64,000 nucleotides of DNA, taken from the NCBI GenBank assembly GCA_019916065.1, contig CM034233.1, positions 47,756,141 to 47,820,140 of the forward strand, written 5' to 3'. The notes below the pieces were generated by a model. The model was not told the origin of the DNA. It did no database searches and was given only the letters and a program-made list of their open reading frames with translations. The DNA comes from Vitellaria paradoxa (taxonomy: Eukaryota; Streptophyta; Magnoliopsida; Ericales; Sapotaceae). Of the stretch, positions 23,845-34,820 are shown piece by piece (position 1 is the first letter of the stretch; the number at the start of each line of letters is the position of its first letter). The translations under genes were made by a program, and so were the position numbers.

Positions 23845-25074
23845 GTGAGCAAAACAATGCAAGGGGCGAACACCAGATACTTTCCCCTAGAGAAGCTGAC
23901 CTTGGCATTGATAATGGCGTCCAGGAATTTAGCCCATTACTTCCGTGCACACACCATTCAAGTAGTCACCGATCAGCCAATTGGCCATGTTTTAAAGAGG
24001 GCTGATGTGTCTGGTCGGGTGGCAAAATGGGCAGTTTCCCTCGGTGCATTTGACATAAAATTCATTCCAAGAATTGCAATAAAGGCTCAAGTTTTGGTCG
24101 ATTTTGTAGCAGAATTCACCACACCAACCCCTGGCCCAACAGAAGAAGTATGGCAAGTGGAAATAAAGTCTGCCCCAGCCGAACACGTTGATGCCGAACA
24201 ACCTTGGCAAATTGAGGTTGATGGATCTTCGTCTAAGAAAGGCGGCGGTGTAGGTATTGTTCTGACTATCCCGGAAGGGGTCATTATAGAATACGCAATA
24301 AAGCTCGAATTCGAGGTCACTAATAATGAAGCAGAGTATGAAGCTCTCTTAGCCGGGCTCAACATTGCTCGACGATTAATGGCAAACAATGTTGTAATAA
24401 AGACTGACTCTCAGTTGGTTGACAATCAGCTAAAGGGTGAGTATATGGCTAGAAGTGAGAAGATGGCAGAGTATTTACAAGTGGCAAAGAAGAAAATTGA
24501 AGGCTTTAATAAAGCTAGCGTGGAGCTCATTGGGAGAGATCGTAATGCTCACGCTGACGCACTTGCGACGCTGGCTACCTCTTCTCGAATAAGGCTAACC
24601 GATCAGGTTTTCATGGAAGTTCTAAAGAGGCCGAGCATAACGAACGATGAGGAGGTAATGTGTGCTGACTTAGCCCCATCTTGGATGGATCCAATCATTG
24701 TTTACCTGAAGGACGGAACTCTCCCCGAGGACAAAACAGAAGCGAGGAAGCTGCGAATAAAGGCCACCAGGTTTTGGCTCTCTCCTGACAATAAGCTATA
24801 CAAGAAGTCCTTCACAGGTCCCTATCTTCTTTGTGTTCATCCTGACAAAGTGCAAGACTTCCTCTATGAACTTCATGAAGGGGTCTGTGGGGCACATACT
24901 GGGGGCAGATCGTTGGCGCACCGAGCAATCACACAAGGGTATTGGTGGCCGAAGATGAGGTATGATGCTCAAGCCTATGTTCGGAGATGTAAGAAATGGC
25001 AAAAGTTCGCTCCCATTCCTCACCAGCCAGCCCAAGAACTCAGTCCGCTGACCAATCCTTGGCCGTTCGCTCAA
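23760..25074 (+). pseudogene. Element C: RNase H, second (archaeal-type) RNase H, and integrase N-terminus
   Basis: A first RNase H, the one attached to RT, ends with VVTDQPIGHVLK and WAVSLGAFDIKF (23965-24065). A spacer follows, then a complete second RNase H with IEVDGSSSKKGGG (24211-24250), NNEAEYEALLAG (24322-24357), IKTDSQLVDNQL (24400-24432) and NAHADALATLA (24544-24576). These supply the D-E-D-D residues. A second RNase H here is diagnostic of the Tat clade. The integrase zinc-binding part has H-x-H, then CKKW where CKKC is usual, so one ligand is lost. The 410-codon open stretch from 23845 ends at a TAG at 25075, where family members have Trp. Confidence 0.92.
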
Positions 25075-25920
25075 TAGGGACTCGACATTGTGGGACCCCT
25101 GCCTACTGCTTCGGGAAATAGAAAGTTTTTAGTGGTCGGCACCGACTACTTTACTAAGTGGGTGGAAGCAGAACCTTTAGCTCACATCAGAGATGCTGAT
25201 ACCATTCGATTTATTTGGAAGAACATCATTACCAGGTATGGCATCCCTAGGACACTTATTTCCGACAATGGGACGCAATTTGACAGTGCCCCATTTAGGG
25301 AGTATTGTTCTAGATATGGAATCAAGAATATTTACTCTACACCAGCTTACCCTCAGAGCAATGGTCAAGCCGAAGCTACAAACAAGGTCATTCTCAATGG
25401 GATCAAGAAAAGACTCGAAGCGGCAAAGGGAAAATGGGTGGAAGAATTACCATCAGTGCTGTGGACATACCGAACAACCCCTAGAAGATCAACTGGAGAA
25501 TCTCCCTTCTCTCTGGCTTATGGAGTTGAAGCCGTCATCCCGTTGGAAGTGGGCCTGTCGAGCATCAGAACTCTAGCATTTGATAAATGGGAGAATGATA
25601 AAGCTATAACAATGAGTCTAGATCTAATTGATGAAAGAAGGAAACTGGCCACACTAAGGTTAGCCAACTACCAACAAGAGACAAGGAAGAAATTTAATAA
25701 AGGGGTCAGACATAGAGAATTCAGCACTGGCGACTGGGTGTTGAGAAAATTGATGGGAAGCAGGAAAGATCAAACCGAAGGAAAGCTTGGAGCTAATTAG
25801 GAAGGACCATTCCTCGTCTCGGAGGTGCTCGGCAATGGTGCTTACAAGTTAACTGACATGGGAGGAAAGCCAATCAAAAGACCATGGAATATAGCCCATT
25901 TAAAGTTGTATTATCATTGA
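25075..25920 (+). pseudogene. Element C: integrase catalytic core and C-terminus
   Basis: Continues the frame of the preceding segment after the TAG at 25075-25077. The core has GLDIVGPLP with the first Asp, LISDNGTQFDS (25255-25285) with the second, and YPQSNGQAEATN (25348-25383) with the Glu, so the D-D-E triad is present. The C-terminal part runs through VRHREFSTGDWVLR to a second TAG at 25798, again replacing Trp before EGPF, and ends at 25920 with LKLYYH. It would insert cDNA into nuclear DNA. There is no chromodomain, as expected for Tat. Confidence 0.93.
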
Positions 25921-27520
25921 TATTATTGTACATTTATTGTTAAAGACTTTGTACATTTATTGAAAAGCCATTCTTTTGTAAGCAATTAAAGTAATTTCAA
26001 AAGCTTGAGACAACTCCCTGCTTAGCAAAAAGATGCCACACCTCTTTGAGTGGTGGCCTGGAAAAGAGCCATGCTCGGCTTACCGAGCATTGGCACAAAA
26101 AATGCCACATCCCTTTGGATGTTGGTTCAACTCTGGTTTATTTACCGACCAGGTATTATCTTTAAACTGGGATTCAATTCCCCAGTTTTCTGAAAAGAAT
26201 TATCAAAAGGAGCCACGCTCGGCTTGCCGAACGTTGGTACATTCCTGGTTTATTGACTGACCAGGTATTCTCTTTAAACTGGGATTCAATTCCCCAGTTT
26301 TCTGAAAAGAATTATCAAAAGGAGCCACGCTCGGCTTGCTGAACGTTGGTACATTCCTGGTTTATTGACTGACCAGGTATTCTCTTTAAACTGGGATTCA
26401 ATTCCCCAGTTTTCTGAAAAAAATTATCAAAAGGAGCCACGCTCGGCTTGCTGAACGTTGGTACATTCCTGGTTTATTGACTGACCAGGTATTCTCTTTA
26501 AACTAGGATTCAATTCCCCAGTTTTCTGAAAAGGATTATCAAAAGAAACCATGCTCGGTTTGCCGACCATTGGTACAGAAAGAATCCACATCATTTTTTA
26601 TGTTGGCCCAATCCTGGTTTATTCATTGACCAGACACGCTCTTTAAGCCAAGATTCAATTTCTTGGTTTATTGATTAAAAAGAAAAGAAGCCACGCTCAG
26701 TTTCCTTAGCGTTGGTACAATAGAAGCAAAAGGCCTTACAACACAAAGAATCAATTCAAGGAAGCTCGGCCCTGATGTGAAAAAGCCCTCGTATCATAAA
26801 TATTCACTTCTCCGATGCTCGGCATGAAATTGAAAAGCGAAATTTTGTCAAAAAGTAGATTCCTCCGTTATTATATGAAAGCTGGAGGACAGCTGAACTC
26901 ATTGAGGTATGTGAGATTTATTAAAGTTATGCCTCTTTAGCAAAAGCTTGAAGTTACTTGATGAAAAGCAAACAACTACGTGAACTTGTTATCCTTGAAA
27001 GACTTGAAGTTTAAAGCATTTCTGTTAAAACTTATGGTTGCTCGGCTAATTGGTACAAATCCATTCACGGTACATACTTCAACACAAGTATAAAACATAT
27101 AAATAGAAAGGCAAACTCCCAGTAGGAAACAATTCAAAAGCTTTTATTACGTGTTTCAGAGTACAATTACAATATATTTTACATAATTGTCAACCGAAGA
27201 GGCTATCCTAAACCCAAGATGAGGCATTAGCATTTGTTATAAGGGTTTGTAGCTATTTCGTATGAAAAAACATTAAGGTACTCCTCGGCTGCACTCCCTA
27301 TAACTTCGTCAGCAACCAAGTCAAAGTATTCTCCAATCAATTCATCAGCAGTTCTAAAGAAGCGAAGACATGGAAAAACGAAGCGAAGACATGGAAAAAC
27401 GAAGCGAGATTAGAGAAAAACTAAAGTATTTTCATTCATTCAGAGCCAAAAGCTTTACGTAGTTTGTTACATTGTTACATCTGAATTGAATAAAAAAGCA
27501 AAACAAGAATACAAAAAGGC
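25921..27520. other. Spacer between integrase and antisense gene in element C
   Basis: Noncoding. It contains the 112-bp tandem repeat at 26100-26700 and a short double repeat of GAAGCGAAGACATGGAAAAAC around 27360-27405. The last part, near 27410-27520, is the probable 3' untranslated region of the antisense gene. Confidence 0.7.
26097..26700. repeat. 112-bp tandem repeat in the 3' region of element C
   Basis: Units starting GGAGCCACGCTCGGCTTGC are at 26209, 26321 and 26433 and a diverged one at 26545, each exactly 112 bases apart. Looser copies lie before (about 26070) and after (about 26685). The unit contains CTGGTTTATTGACTGACCAG and TTCCCCAGTTTTCTGAAAA. Tandem repeats at this position are a known trait of Tat/Ogre elements and can seed satellite DNA. 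Confidence 0.92.
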
Positions 27521-30114
27521 TCACTTCTCTCCCTCCTTAGTGGGATCACTCTCCACAACCAGGTCAATCTGTTTAGGTGCTTGGGAGGCGTCCTTCTGGG
27601 CACTATCCACCTCAACCTCCCCCTCGTCGATCGTTTCTTCGGCAGTCTGAATTGAGGGAGTCTGAGGTAGACGTTTGAAGCTGAATTGAGGAGTTGGGCG
27701 TTCAGGATCAGGATAAAGGACCTCTGTGTATATGGGGTTAGTGTGATCGATGTTGTTCTTCTTCATTACAGCCTCCCAACCCTCGAGGAAAAAATCATTG
27801 TGAGCGTCCCTCATATGATCCACGCAGTCATTAATCTGCGCCTCCACATTAGCTTTGGCCTTCTCCTCGGCTGTGCGGAGGGCAGTTTCCTTTTTTTCCA
27901 GGGCCCGAGTCTTAAGTGCGAGCTCTGCTCGGAGGTTGGCAAGCTCCTGCTTCGATTTGCTCTGCTCGGCCTTGGAAGTCTCCAACTCTTTCAGAAGTAT
28001 CTCTTGCCCAGCCTTCGAGGAGGATAGTTTGATCTCGGCTTTATAAAGTTTACCCTTGACCTCCAGTAGCTCTTCGTCCTTGCAGACAAGGACTTTATCC
28101 ATGGACTCTACACGAGCTTTGCTCCCTGCTACTTGGCCAAGGGCATCATTAAGCTGCCGCTCGAGTTCTTTTTTCTCATCTCCAAGCTGGCTCCTCTCTT
28201 TCGCCAGAGCGTCATTGCTGGATTGGAGATTCTTCTTCTCCTTCTCCAAGGTCCTCACATTTGCCTTTAATTCCTTTATGTCTGACCTATCCTGCTCGGC
28301 TCTGGCATTGGAGGCTTGGCTTCGAGCAATTAGCTCCATTGTGTAGAGAGAAGTCTGTAGAAAGAACAGAGAGTTAGAAAAAGCATAATGGCAAAAGGAT
28401 GTGCATAGAGGAATATCGTTATACTTACAGAAATGACATCTTCATTAGAGTCTGGTGGATGTCCTCCGTTTTATTCTTTCTTGTGGTGTGAACATCCCGA
28501 GGAGGGAGGCCACCTTTGAGATACTCCTCGGCATGGTTGAGAGCTATATCTTGGACGGTGAAGGGTCGGCCTTGAGGGTGCTCAAGGCTGGGAATGAGGA
28601 TTTTCGGAATGAATGGAGAGGAGTCTCGAACTGGATTGGCCGGATACTCGATGGCGAGAGGCACGGGCCCAATCGGCTGAGAAGGCGATGGCTCAGTGGT
28701 CTTTGGTGGGTGGCACACCCTTAGGAGGTGCTGCCTCCTTACCAGTAGCTGCCTTCGGCAACTTCGGTTGCTCGGCGACTTGAACCGCTTCGGTTTGTTG
28801 CGTTCTGGCCCTTTTCAGCTCAGGGGGGCCAGAGGGTTTCTTTTGAGCTGCCTCCTGCTCCTTCCCCTTCTCTATTTTTACCTTCAGTATCTGATCAGCA
28901 GTTGTAGGAGCAGGAGCCTTCCCCTCATCAAGCTTCCTCTTCCTAGCGGCCTTATGCTCTTTGGCCTTCTTCTTCTTTTCTTCATCAACTCTTTGCTCCT
29001 TGGCTTTGGCCAAAGTAAGTTTTCTGTAGTCGATTTTAGGAGCCATGTCTACCTCATCTTCTTCTTCTGCTAGATCTGAGAAGTACTCGAAGGCTGGGGG
29101 TGGTTCAACCTCTCATTCTTCTTCTCCTTCCTCCTCCTCATTCAAAAGGACGAGTTTCCGTCTCCTAGGTTGCTCGGCGCGGACAGGAGTCACTGCTTCA
29201 GCAGCTGGAATTTGTTCGGCTACCAGCGGGATAGCAAATGGAGGCGGACGAACCCACTCTGAGTGCCTCAAGGTGTAGTAGTTCTCCTTTTCTTCAGCAG
29301 AAGCCCAGAACCACCACTGAAGACGCCTGATAGCCTCTGAGGTTGCGAAACCTTGAGGGGAAGCGATGAACGTTTGGTGAGAAGGGATGAAGTTGAACAG
29401 AATTGGGACTGCTCTGGCGAACGGATAAAGATCCGAACCTCCAAGGAATTTGAACACCTGTTCGAGATGATCCTTGTCAGCATGAAGACCAGTAGCCCAG
29501 AACTTCTTTGTTTGGTCGGCTGCATAGAAATTAAATCAAATAGTTAGTGTGCTTCCAAGAAAATCAGAAGTTAAAGAAGAGTAAGAACTGGTAGCATTCG
29601 AAATCAACCAACCTGGGCCCAAAGAAACCAGAGGGACGATTGGATAACGATCTTCATCTGGATCGTGTGTCTAGTGACCCGTGATGACGCACAGGTCACT
29701 TTCCGACTTAATCGTATCAGGCAGCATATGGACCAGGGCCTTTTCTGGTCGGGATTTCAGGTACCACCTGTTCTCATCCTTCTTCACCTTCTGGATGGAG
29801 TAACAGTAAAGAAAATTCCACTCGGATATGTGGAATCCGTATCGTCTATTTATCTCTATTGCCCCATTAACTATCCTATAGAAGTTGTGGGTGAGATTTC
29901 TAGGGCCGAGGTCTAAGATGCTCATCATAGAGCGAAGAAAATGGTGTAGGGGGAATCTAAGGCCACATTCGGTGATGGCTACTATGGGGAACTCCCCTGT
30001 TTCGCGCTCGCCTTGTTCGACGAGCCTAATGTTCACGTACTGAGGAATTTGGTATTTCTCCTTGAAAACCCTAATTTTTTCCTCAGAGTTTAGCTCGTTT
30101 GCGAGTCTACCCAT
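27521..30114 (-). pseudogene. Element C antisense gene (aORF): Transposase_28-like domain plus coiled coil, three exons
   Basis: Exon 1 starts at ATG 30114 (MGRLANELNSEEK) and ends at 29613. Exon 2 runs 29519-28429 and exon 3 runs 28354-27521. Intron 1 is GT...AG, 29612-29520, with a TTTCTATGCAG acceptor. Intron 2 is 28428-28355 with a GTAAGTAT donor and a TTTCTACAG acceptor. Exon 1 ends in phase 1 and exon 2 opens with the matching two bases. Exon 1 has GLRFPLHHFLRSMM and a WYLKSRPEKAL stretch, typical of Pfam Transposase_28 (putative gypsy-type). Exon 2 is acidic, then Lys/Ala-rich. Exon 3 is a coiled coil of about 170 residues with an acidic tail. Damage: a stop at 29671, a stop near 29113 and frame changes near 28700 and 28450. 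Function unknown; similar antisense genes are known in Tat elements. Confidence 0.8.
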
Positions 30115-30229
30115 AATGGAAAATTTGAAATAAAAAGGATTAACTCACCAGGAACGAAGAACGACGGGAAGGAGGAAAGCTCGAGAAGATGAAAACTCAG
30201 AGGGAAAGAAGCAAAGGAAATCTGATGGC

Positions 30230-30350
30230 TCGAATCGCGGAAAGGGAGTAAAAGAAGATGAACCCAGTATATATGTATATGTGTGTGTATCTGTGGGGGT
30301 AACCGAAGCGTTTCCAATGAAAAGGCAACGAGCGGCAAAAATGGCATTTA
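30230..30350 (-). promoter_or_regulatory. Probable promoter and leader of the antisense gene in element C
   Basis: Reading the minus strand, an AT-rich TATATAC-type stretch at about 30262-30290 is followed by a pyrimidine-rich leader of TCTTCTTTTACTCCC type, about 120 to 150 bases before the ATG at 30114. This is the expected spacing for a plant Pol II promoter with a short leader. There is no direct evidence of transcription. Confidence 0.4.
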
Positions 30351-30602
30351 TTACCGCCCCAATTTTTAAATTTCTAACCACTCACGTGTTAACACCCCGA
30401 ATCTGGGGATCCGCGTAAGCAGCGCGGCAGATGAAAAGCTGAAAGGGCACTACGCGTGTCATTACGAGAAGAGAGAAGAGTCCAATCAGATTTGATGCGC
30501 GTCAGGGGGATACTAAACGACAAACTGTGTAGGGAGATTGAAGGATCAGTAAGGTAAGGTTACTTTGCTCTGCTACTCTGCTCAGAAAATATCTTTTTCC
30601 AA

Positions 30603-30619
30603 CCAGAGTGGGGGCAAAA
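30603..30619 (+). other. Element C polypurine tract
   Basis: AGAGTGGGGGCAAAA sits immediately before the 3' LTR start TGTTGGG, the position where plus-strand priming occurs. Confidence 0.8.
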
Positions 30620-31527
30620 TGTTGGGCAAAATAATACTTAGATGTACGAATGCCGAACAAGTGTAGTCAATGCGCCACGTGGCCCAATACCGAGCATATT
30701 TGTCTGAGCCACGTAGTCATTCACCGAGCACGTTGCATCGTGACACGTGGCATTCTGCCGAACAGCTGATTAATGGCACGAGAGTTCCACGTGAGTGTTA
30801 TACACGAACACATGTCTTAGGGTTAATATTCCAAAGGATACCCTGAACCTCAGCACCAATGAATAGTATGTTGCTACGTGGCTATAGCCAAGGACCTCAA
30901 TAGCTTGTTTGTTCAACCCATCTATTGGCGGCTAGTAAATATTGAACCTGGGGCCCACAGCCTTTAAAGAGGGCTCATGACCATAAATGCACCGTAGTTA
31001 AGACTGAACTGGGTATTTATCTCTGAGAAAGTAACTAAGTCAGTTCATCTCGTCACGAGTAGTTGGCGGATGTGACAGGAAGACAGTCTGACCCTGAAAT
31101 TCTGGTTGTAATGCTGTGTTAAGCCACCAGAAGCATTAAATGAAAGGCATGGTGTATTACATGAGAGGTTTGAGGCATTAAATGAACGGGAAGGGCATTT
31201 AAAGCAAGGATGGAAAAAAAAACACGGAAGTGTGCGTAATGTCAAGTCGCAGGTATGCTTTAATTATTATTCAAGTTACTATAAATAGAACATTCCACTG
31301 AAAAACAGAGGTAAGCTGACTATTGCCAACTTAAAGCTGTTACTTATTTCTTCTCTGAAAAGTTCTCTTCTTTGAGCGACTTGCTGACTTAAGCATCGGA
31401 GGGTTTTCCGGCCAGAGACCCCCACTCCGGCCGTAACCTTTCTTTTTGTCTTTGTTCGGCAGGTCGGCGATTACATTTCCGGTTGGCGTGGTCAGCAGTT
31501 CCGGTGGTATTTTTTTACTGCCGAACA
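30620..31527 (+). repeat. Element C 3' LTR
   Basis: 908 bases, aligned end to end with the 5' LTR with only single-base differences and tiny indels, mostly transitions. The TATAAATAG box is at 31280-31288. The same three ACGT-core motifs are kept. Confidence 0.93.
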
Positions 31528-32279
31528 GCTATATATACATACATCTATATAAAGCATTAAGAGGCCTGCCCCTTGCCTCAAATTAGATCTAAATTTTGTT
31601 GTAAAGAAAATAAATAAATAAAATTTGCCTTCAACTTAGAAAGCAGCCTACTACTGCGTCGCAATAGATACAAGGGAAAAAAATTAACTTCTTGTCTTCA
31701 ATGTTTTCCAGCCATTGAACACTTTTTTTCCTCTCTCCTTTATTTATTTATTTATTTTTTTTTTTACTTGGTAGTGTAAAGTGCTCGGTGCATATATATA
31801 TATATATATATATTTACATAAGTTTGATAGGCATGACAGGTTACCAAGGAGTTCAAATATAAGTAGAATATTAATACCACACGTTTTTTAATGTTACCCA
31901 ACTGACTACTATTAATTTTATATTAATATTATAATGACAGCTATTTATTTATTTAATAACAATTATCAATTCAATGCACTTATGGTTAAATGCCATAATA
32001 TCTATATATATATTACCAACTTTATCTATTTTAAATTTAGGAGTAATTAATATTTTATTTAATTAACCAAATATCTTAATAATTAAATTCAAATCATAAA
32101 TTTACAATTACCAAAAATATTTAAATATAAAAACAATTCTCTCACAGCCTGTGCATCCACAATAAAACAAGCATTTAATTAATCTCTCAAAATCTTAAAT
32201 TAACAAAATTTCTTTTTATCGAATTAAATATAAATAAAAAGATAATTAAAACAAGAGTTTAAAATTTTGGGTTATCACA

Positions 32280-34143
32280 TCCTACCCTCCATACACAAAT
32301 TTCATCCTCAAAATTTAGTAGGTAAATAAAAGAAAATTAAGGGAACAACCGAGGGTACCTATTTCGCCAATCTGCCTCTCGCTCTCAGGTCGACTCCTCA
32401 ACACCATGGTGCTTTCACAACACCTTGACGAAGAGAATAATCTTCCCTCGAAGCAATTGCTCCCGAGAATCTAAGATTTCCATTGGTTTCACCTCATATG
32501 TCATATCTAAGTCAACCTCAAGCTCAGTCTAGTCCAACACATGCGAAGAGTCTGGGATATACTTTTAGAGCATGGATATATGAAAGACCTCATGCACTCT
32601 CAAAAGCTGTGGTGGCAAAGTAAGACGGTATGCCACCTCTCCAACCTTAGCCAAAACCTTACATGGCCCGATATACCTTGGAGATAACTTCCCCCTGTGC
32701 CTAAAGCAAAATTGACCCTTTTGCAGCGAGACCTTTAAGAACAAATGGTCGCCCACCTCAAACTCTAATGGTCTCTGCCTCCTGTCAGCACAATTCTTCT
32801 AGCGGCTTCGAACCATCTCAAGTATCTGCTAAATCACTTTGACCTTATCAGTCGTCTCTTGCACAAACTCAGGCTCAGTAATTGTAATTTCTCTAACCTC
32901 AGTCCAACAGATAGGAGATCTGCATGGCTTACCATACAAAGCTTTAAAAGGAGCCATCTCAATACTCGACTGATAGCTATTATTATATGTAAATTCAATA
33001 AGAGGAAGGTGGTCTTCCTAACTACCATAGAAATCAAGCACACACGCCCTGAGCATATCCTCTAAAGTCTAAATTGTGCATTTTGGCTGTCCATTAGTCT
33101 GAGGATGAAAAGTAGTACTAAATAATAACTCTGCCTCATGTCCACCTGGGGACTCTGCCAAAATTGAGACACAAAATGCAGATCCCTGTCTGAGACAATG
33201 GATATAGAAGTTATGTGAAGCCTCACAATTTCTTTAACATATAGTTTAGCGAAGACATCCATAGAGTCAATCAACCGAATCGGCAAGAAGTGAGCCAAAT
33301 TCGTCAACCTATCCACTATCATCCAAGTAATATTATGGCATTTCAGAGATCTTGGCAAGCTAAAAACAAAGTCCATCGTAATGTTCTCTCACTTTCATTC
33401 CAATACTGGCAAGGGCTGCAAAAAGCCAACTGGTCTCTGATGTTCAGCCTTAACTTACTAACAAGTAAGGCATTTACTCATAAATACTATCACATCCTTC
33501 TTTATGCTTGCCCAAAAGAAAGGTCAAGGTACATCTTCGTACCTCTAGGATGTACTATAAATTTAAAATGATGGAACTCCCTTAGAACCATATCTCAAAC
33601 AGAAATGGGCACAAAAAATCTCTCCATATACCTCAAACCATTGTCATCACTAATCACCCATCCTGGCATATCATCAAAACTTAGCAACTTAACCCAAATA
33701 GCCTTAGATTCAACATCAATCCCCTGAGCCTCAATCACTTGACTCAATAGAATTAGTTAAGTAGCTAAGGCACATAAAATAGCATAACGTTCATCTTCCT
33801 GAAACTCCAAATCACACTCATTAAGGCATCTCATCGTCTCCCACTCTCGCACAGTAAGACTCGTTAAAGTACCACGAGTCTTCTAGCTAAGTGTATCATC
33901 AACCATGTTTGCCTTACCAAGGTGATACTGAAGTTTAAAATTATAATCCTTCATATGCTCCATCCACCTCCTCCACCTTAGATTCAGATCCTTCTAAGTG
34001 AAAATATAATTCAGGCTCTTGTGATCAGAAAACACTTTAAATTTCTTATCATGCAAATAGTGTCTCTAGCTTTTTAAGGCATAGATGACTACTATCAACT
34101 CCAAATCATGCATTGGGTAATTATGCTCATAAATCTTCAGTTG
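32280..34143 (-). pseudogene. Element B pol remnant: RNase H end, integrase and chromodomain
   Basis: On the minus strand the remnant begins with an RNase H end, YPMHDLELIVVIYALKS and FKVFSDHKSLNYIF (34135-34000). A zinc-binding-like part with HHFKFIVHPRGTKM (about 33570) follows, then the integrase core MDFVFSLPRS, VDRLTNLAHFLPIR and SIVSDRDLHFVSQFW (33376-33130). The C-terminus with GKLSPRYIGPCKVL and RVHEVFHISML (32700-32565) leads into a chromodomain-like stretch with MEILDSREQLLR and HHGVEESTWERE (32500-32390). Several stops interrupt it. Everything upstream of RNase H is missing. The chromodomain marks the chromovirus branch; it is known in that family to bind modified histones. Confidence 0.88.
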
Positions 34144-34202
34144 TGTAATGACTTACATCCACATAGTACAATATTGTCCGCTTTGAGCTTTGTAAGCTGC
34201 TT

Positions 34203-34263
34203 CCTAAGAGGTAACCCATCCTGGTATTGCCCTCACTGGAACACGCTTAACCCTGGAGTTTCC
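34203..34263 (-). ncRNA. 5S rRNA-derived segment in the Cassandra 3' LTR
   Basis: Second copy of the segment. It has GGGTTAAGCGTGTTCCAGTG and ATGGGTTACCTCTTAGGAAG, with a few more changes in the C-box region than the copy at 34653-34714. Confidence 0.8.
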
Positions 34264-34652
34264 ACTGAATCCAGTGCCCTCACGGCTTTAAAACGCGTTG
34301 TATTATATTGATATCGAATATTACATATATGCCACTTCCTTCCACGACTTAGGCGATGTGGGATGGAAGGTATTGCTTCTCTGCTTCACCTCTGACTTTA
34401 CTTTCCCGCAGGCAGAGTGCCTCACGGGTAGGTTCCTCACAGTCCCTCACAATCCTCCCCTCTTACAGGGCACGCATCCCCGCGTGGCCTCCTACTTCAC
34501 TTTTCCACAGGCAGAGTCTCTCACAGGCAGTCCCACATGCGGAGCCCACGTGTGGTCCCACACTTCCAGCTGGGTGTTGGCCTTGATACCATTTGTAACG
34601 ACCCACATTCACATAGTATAATATTGTCCGCTTTTGGCTTGGTAAGCTGCTT

Positions 34653-34714
34653 CCCAAGAGGTCACCCATCCTAGTATTACCCCCACTAGAACACGCTTAA
34701 CTCTGGAGTTTCCA
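34653..34714 (-). ncRNA. 5S rRNA-derived segment in the Cassandra 5' LTR
   Basis: The minus strand reads GAGTTAAGCGTGTTCTAGTG, then GGTAATACTAGG, then ATGGGTGACCTCTTGGGAAG. It matches the 5S A box, intermediate element and C box regions with a few changes. It is not a functional 5S gene, since the 5' part and terminator are absent, but Cassandra is known to keep these Pol III control parts. Confidence 0.82.
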
Positions 34715-34820
34715 CTGAATCTAGTGCCCTCACGGCTTTAAAACGTGTTGTACTATATTGATATCGAATATTATATTTATGCCACTTCCTTCCATGACCC
34801 AGGTGATGTAGGATGGAAGA

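Larger units (their letters stand above)
20867..31527 (+). mobile_element. Element C: Tat-lineage Ty3/gypsy retrotransposon with antisense gene
   Basis: LTRs at 20867-21773 and 30620-31527 start TGTTGGGCAAAA and end CGAACA. The 5-base duplication GCTAT lies at 20862-20866 and 31528-31532, and the unoccupied site is visible near 35608. A PBS follows the 5' LTR and a purine tract AGAGTGGGGGCAAAA precedes the 3' LTR. The plus strand carries protease, RT, RNase H, a second RNase H and integrase. Most of gag is missing. A 112-bp tandem repeat follows, then an intron-containing gene on the minus strand. The two LTRs differ at about 40 of 907 positions by eye, so insertion is not very recent. Confidence 0.95.
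19612..32279 (-). repeat. Element B 3' LTR, split by element C
   Basis: Left piece 19612-20866 and right piece 31533-32279 together give an LTR of about 2.0 kb. The part 19612-20068 has no counterpart in the other LTR because that copy is truncated. Small features shared with the other copy include the ACCCAACCAATATACACCAT phrase and an ATATATATATAT run. Confidence 0.8.

Noticed and set aside
26140..26600. CRISPR-like array
   Set aside because: The 112-bp units are directly adjacent with no unique spacers; it is a tandem repeat inside a plant retrotransposon.
27686..29278. Plus-strand frames of 60 to 125 codons
   Set aside because: They are on the opposite strand of the antisense gene and consist of Ser/Leu-rich mirror sequence of its coiled coil.
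34298..34621. 107-codon plus-strand frame
   Set aside because: It runs through the noncoding Cassandra interior and LTR; Cassandra has no proteins.
34203..34714. Functional 5S rRNA genes
   Set aside because: Only the internal control part is present, inside LTRs; the 5' part and a T-run terminator of a real 5S gene are absent.
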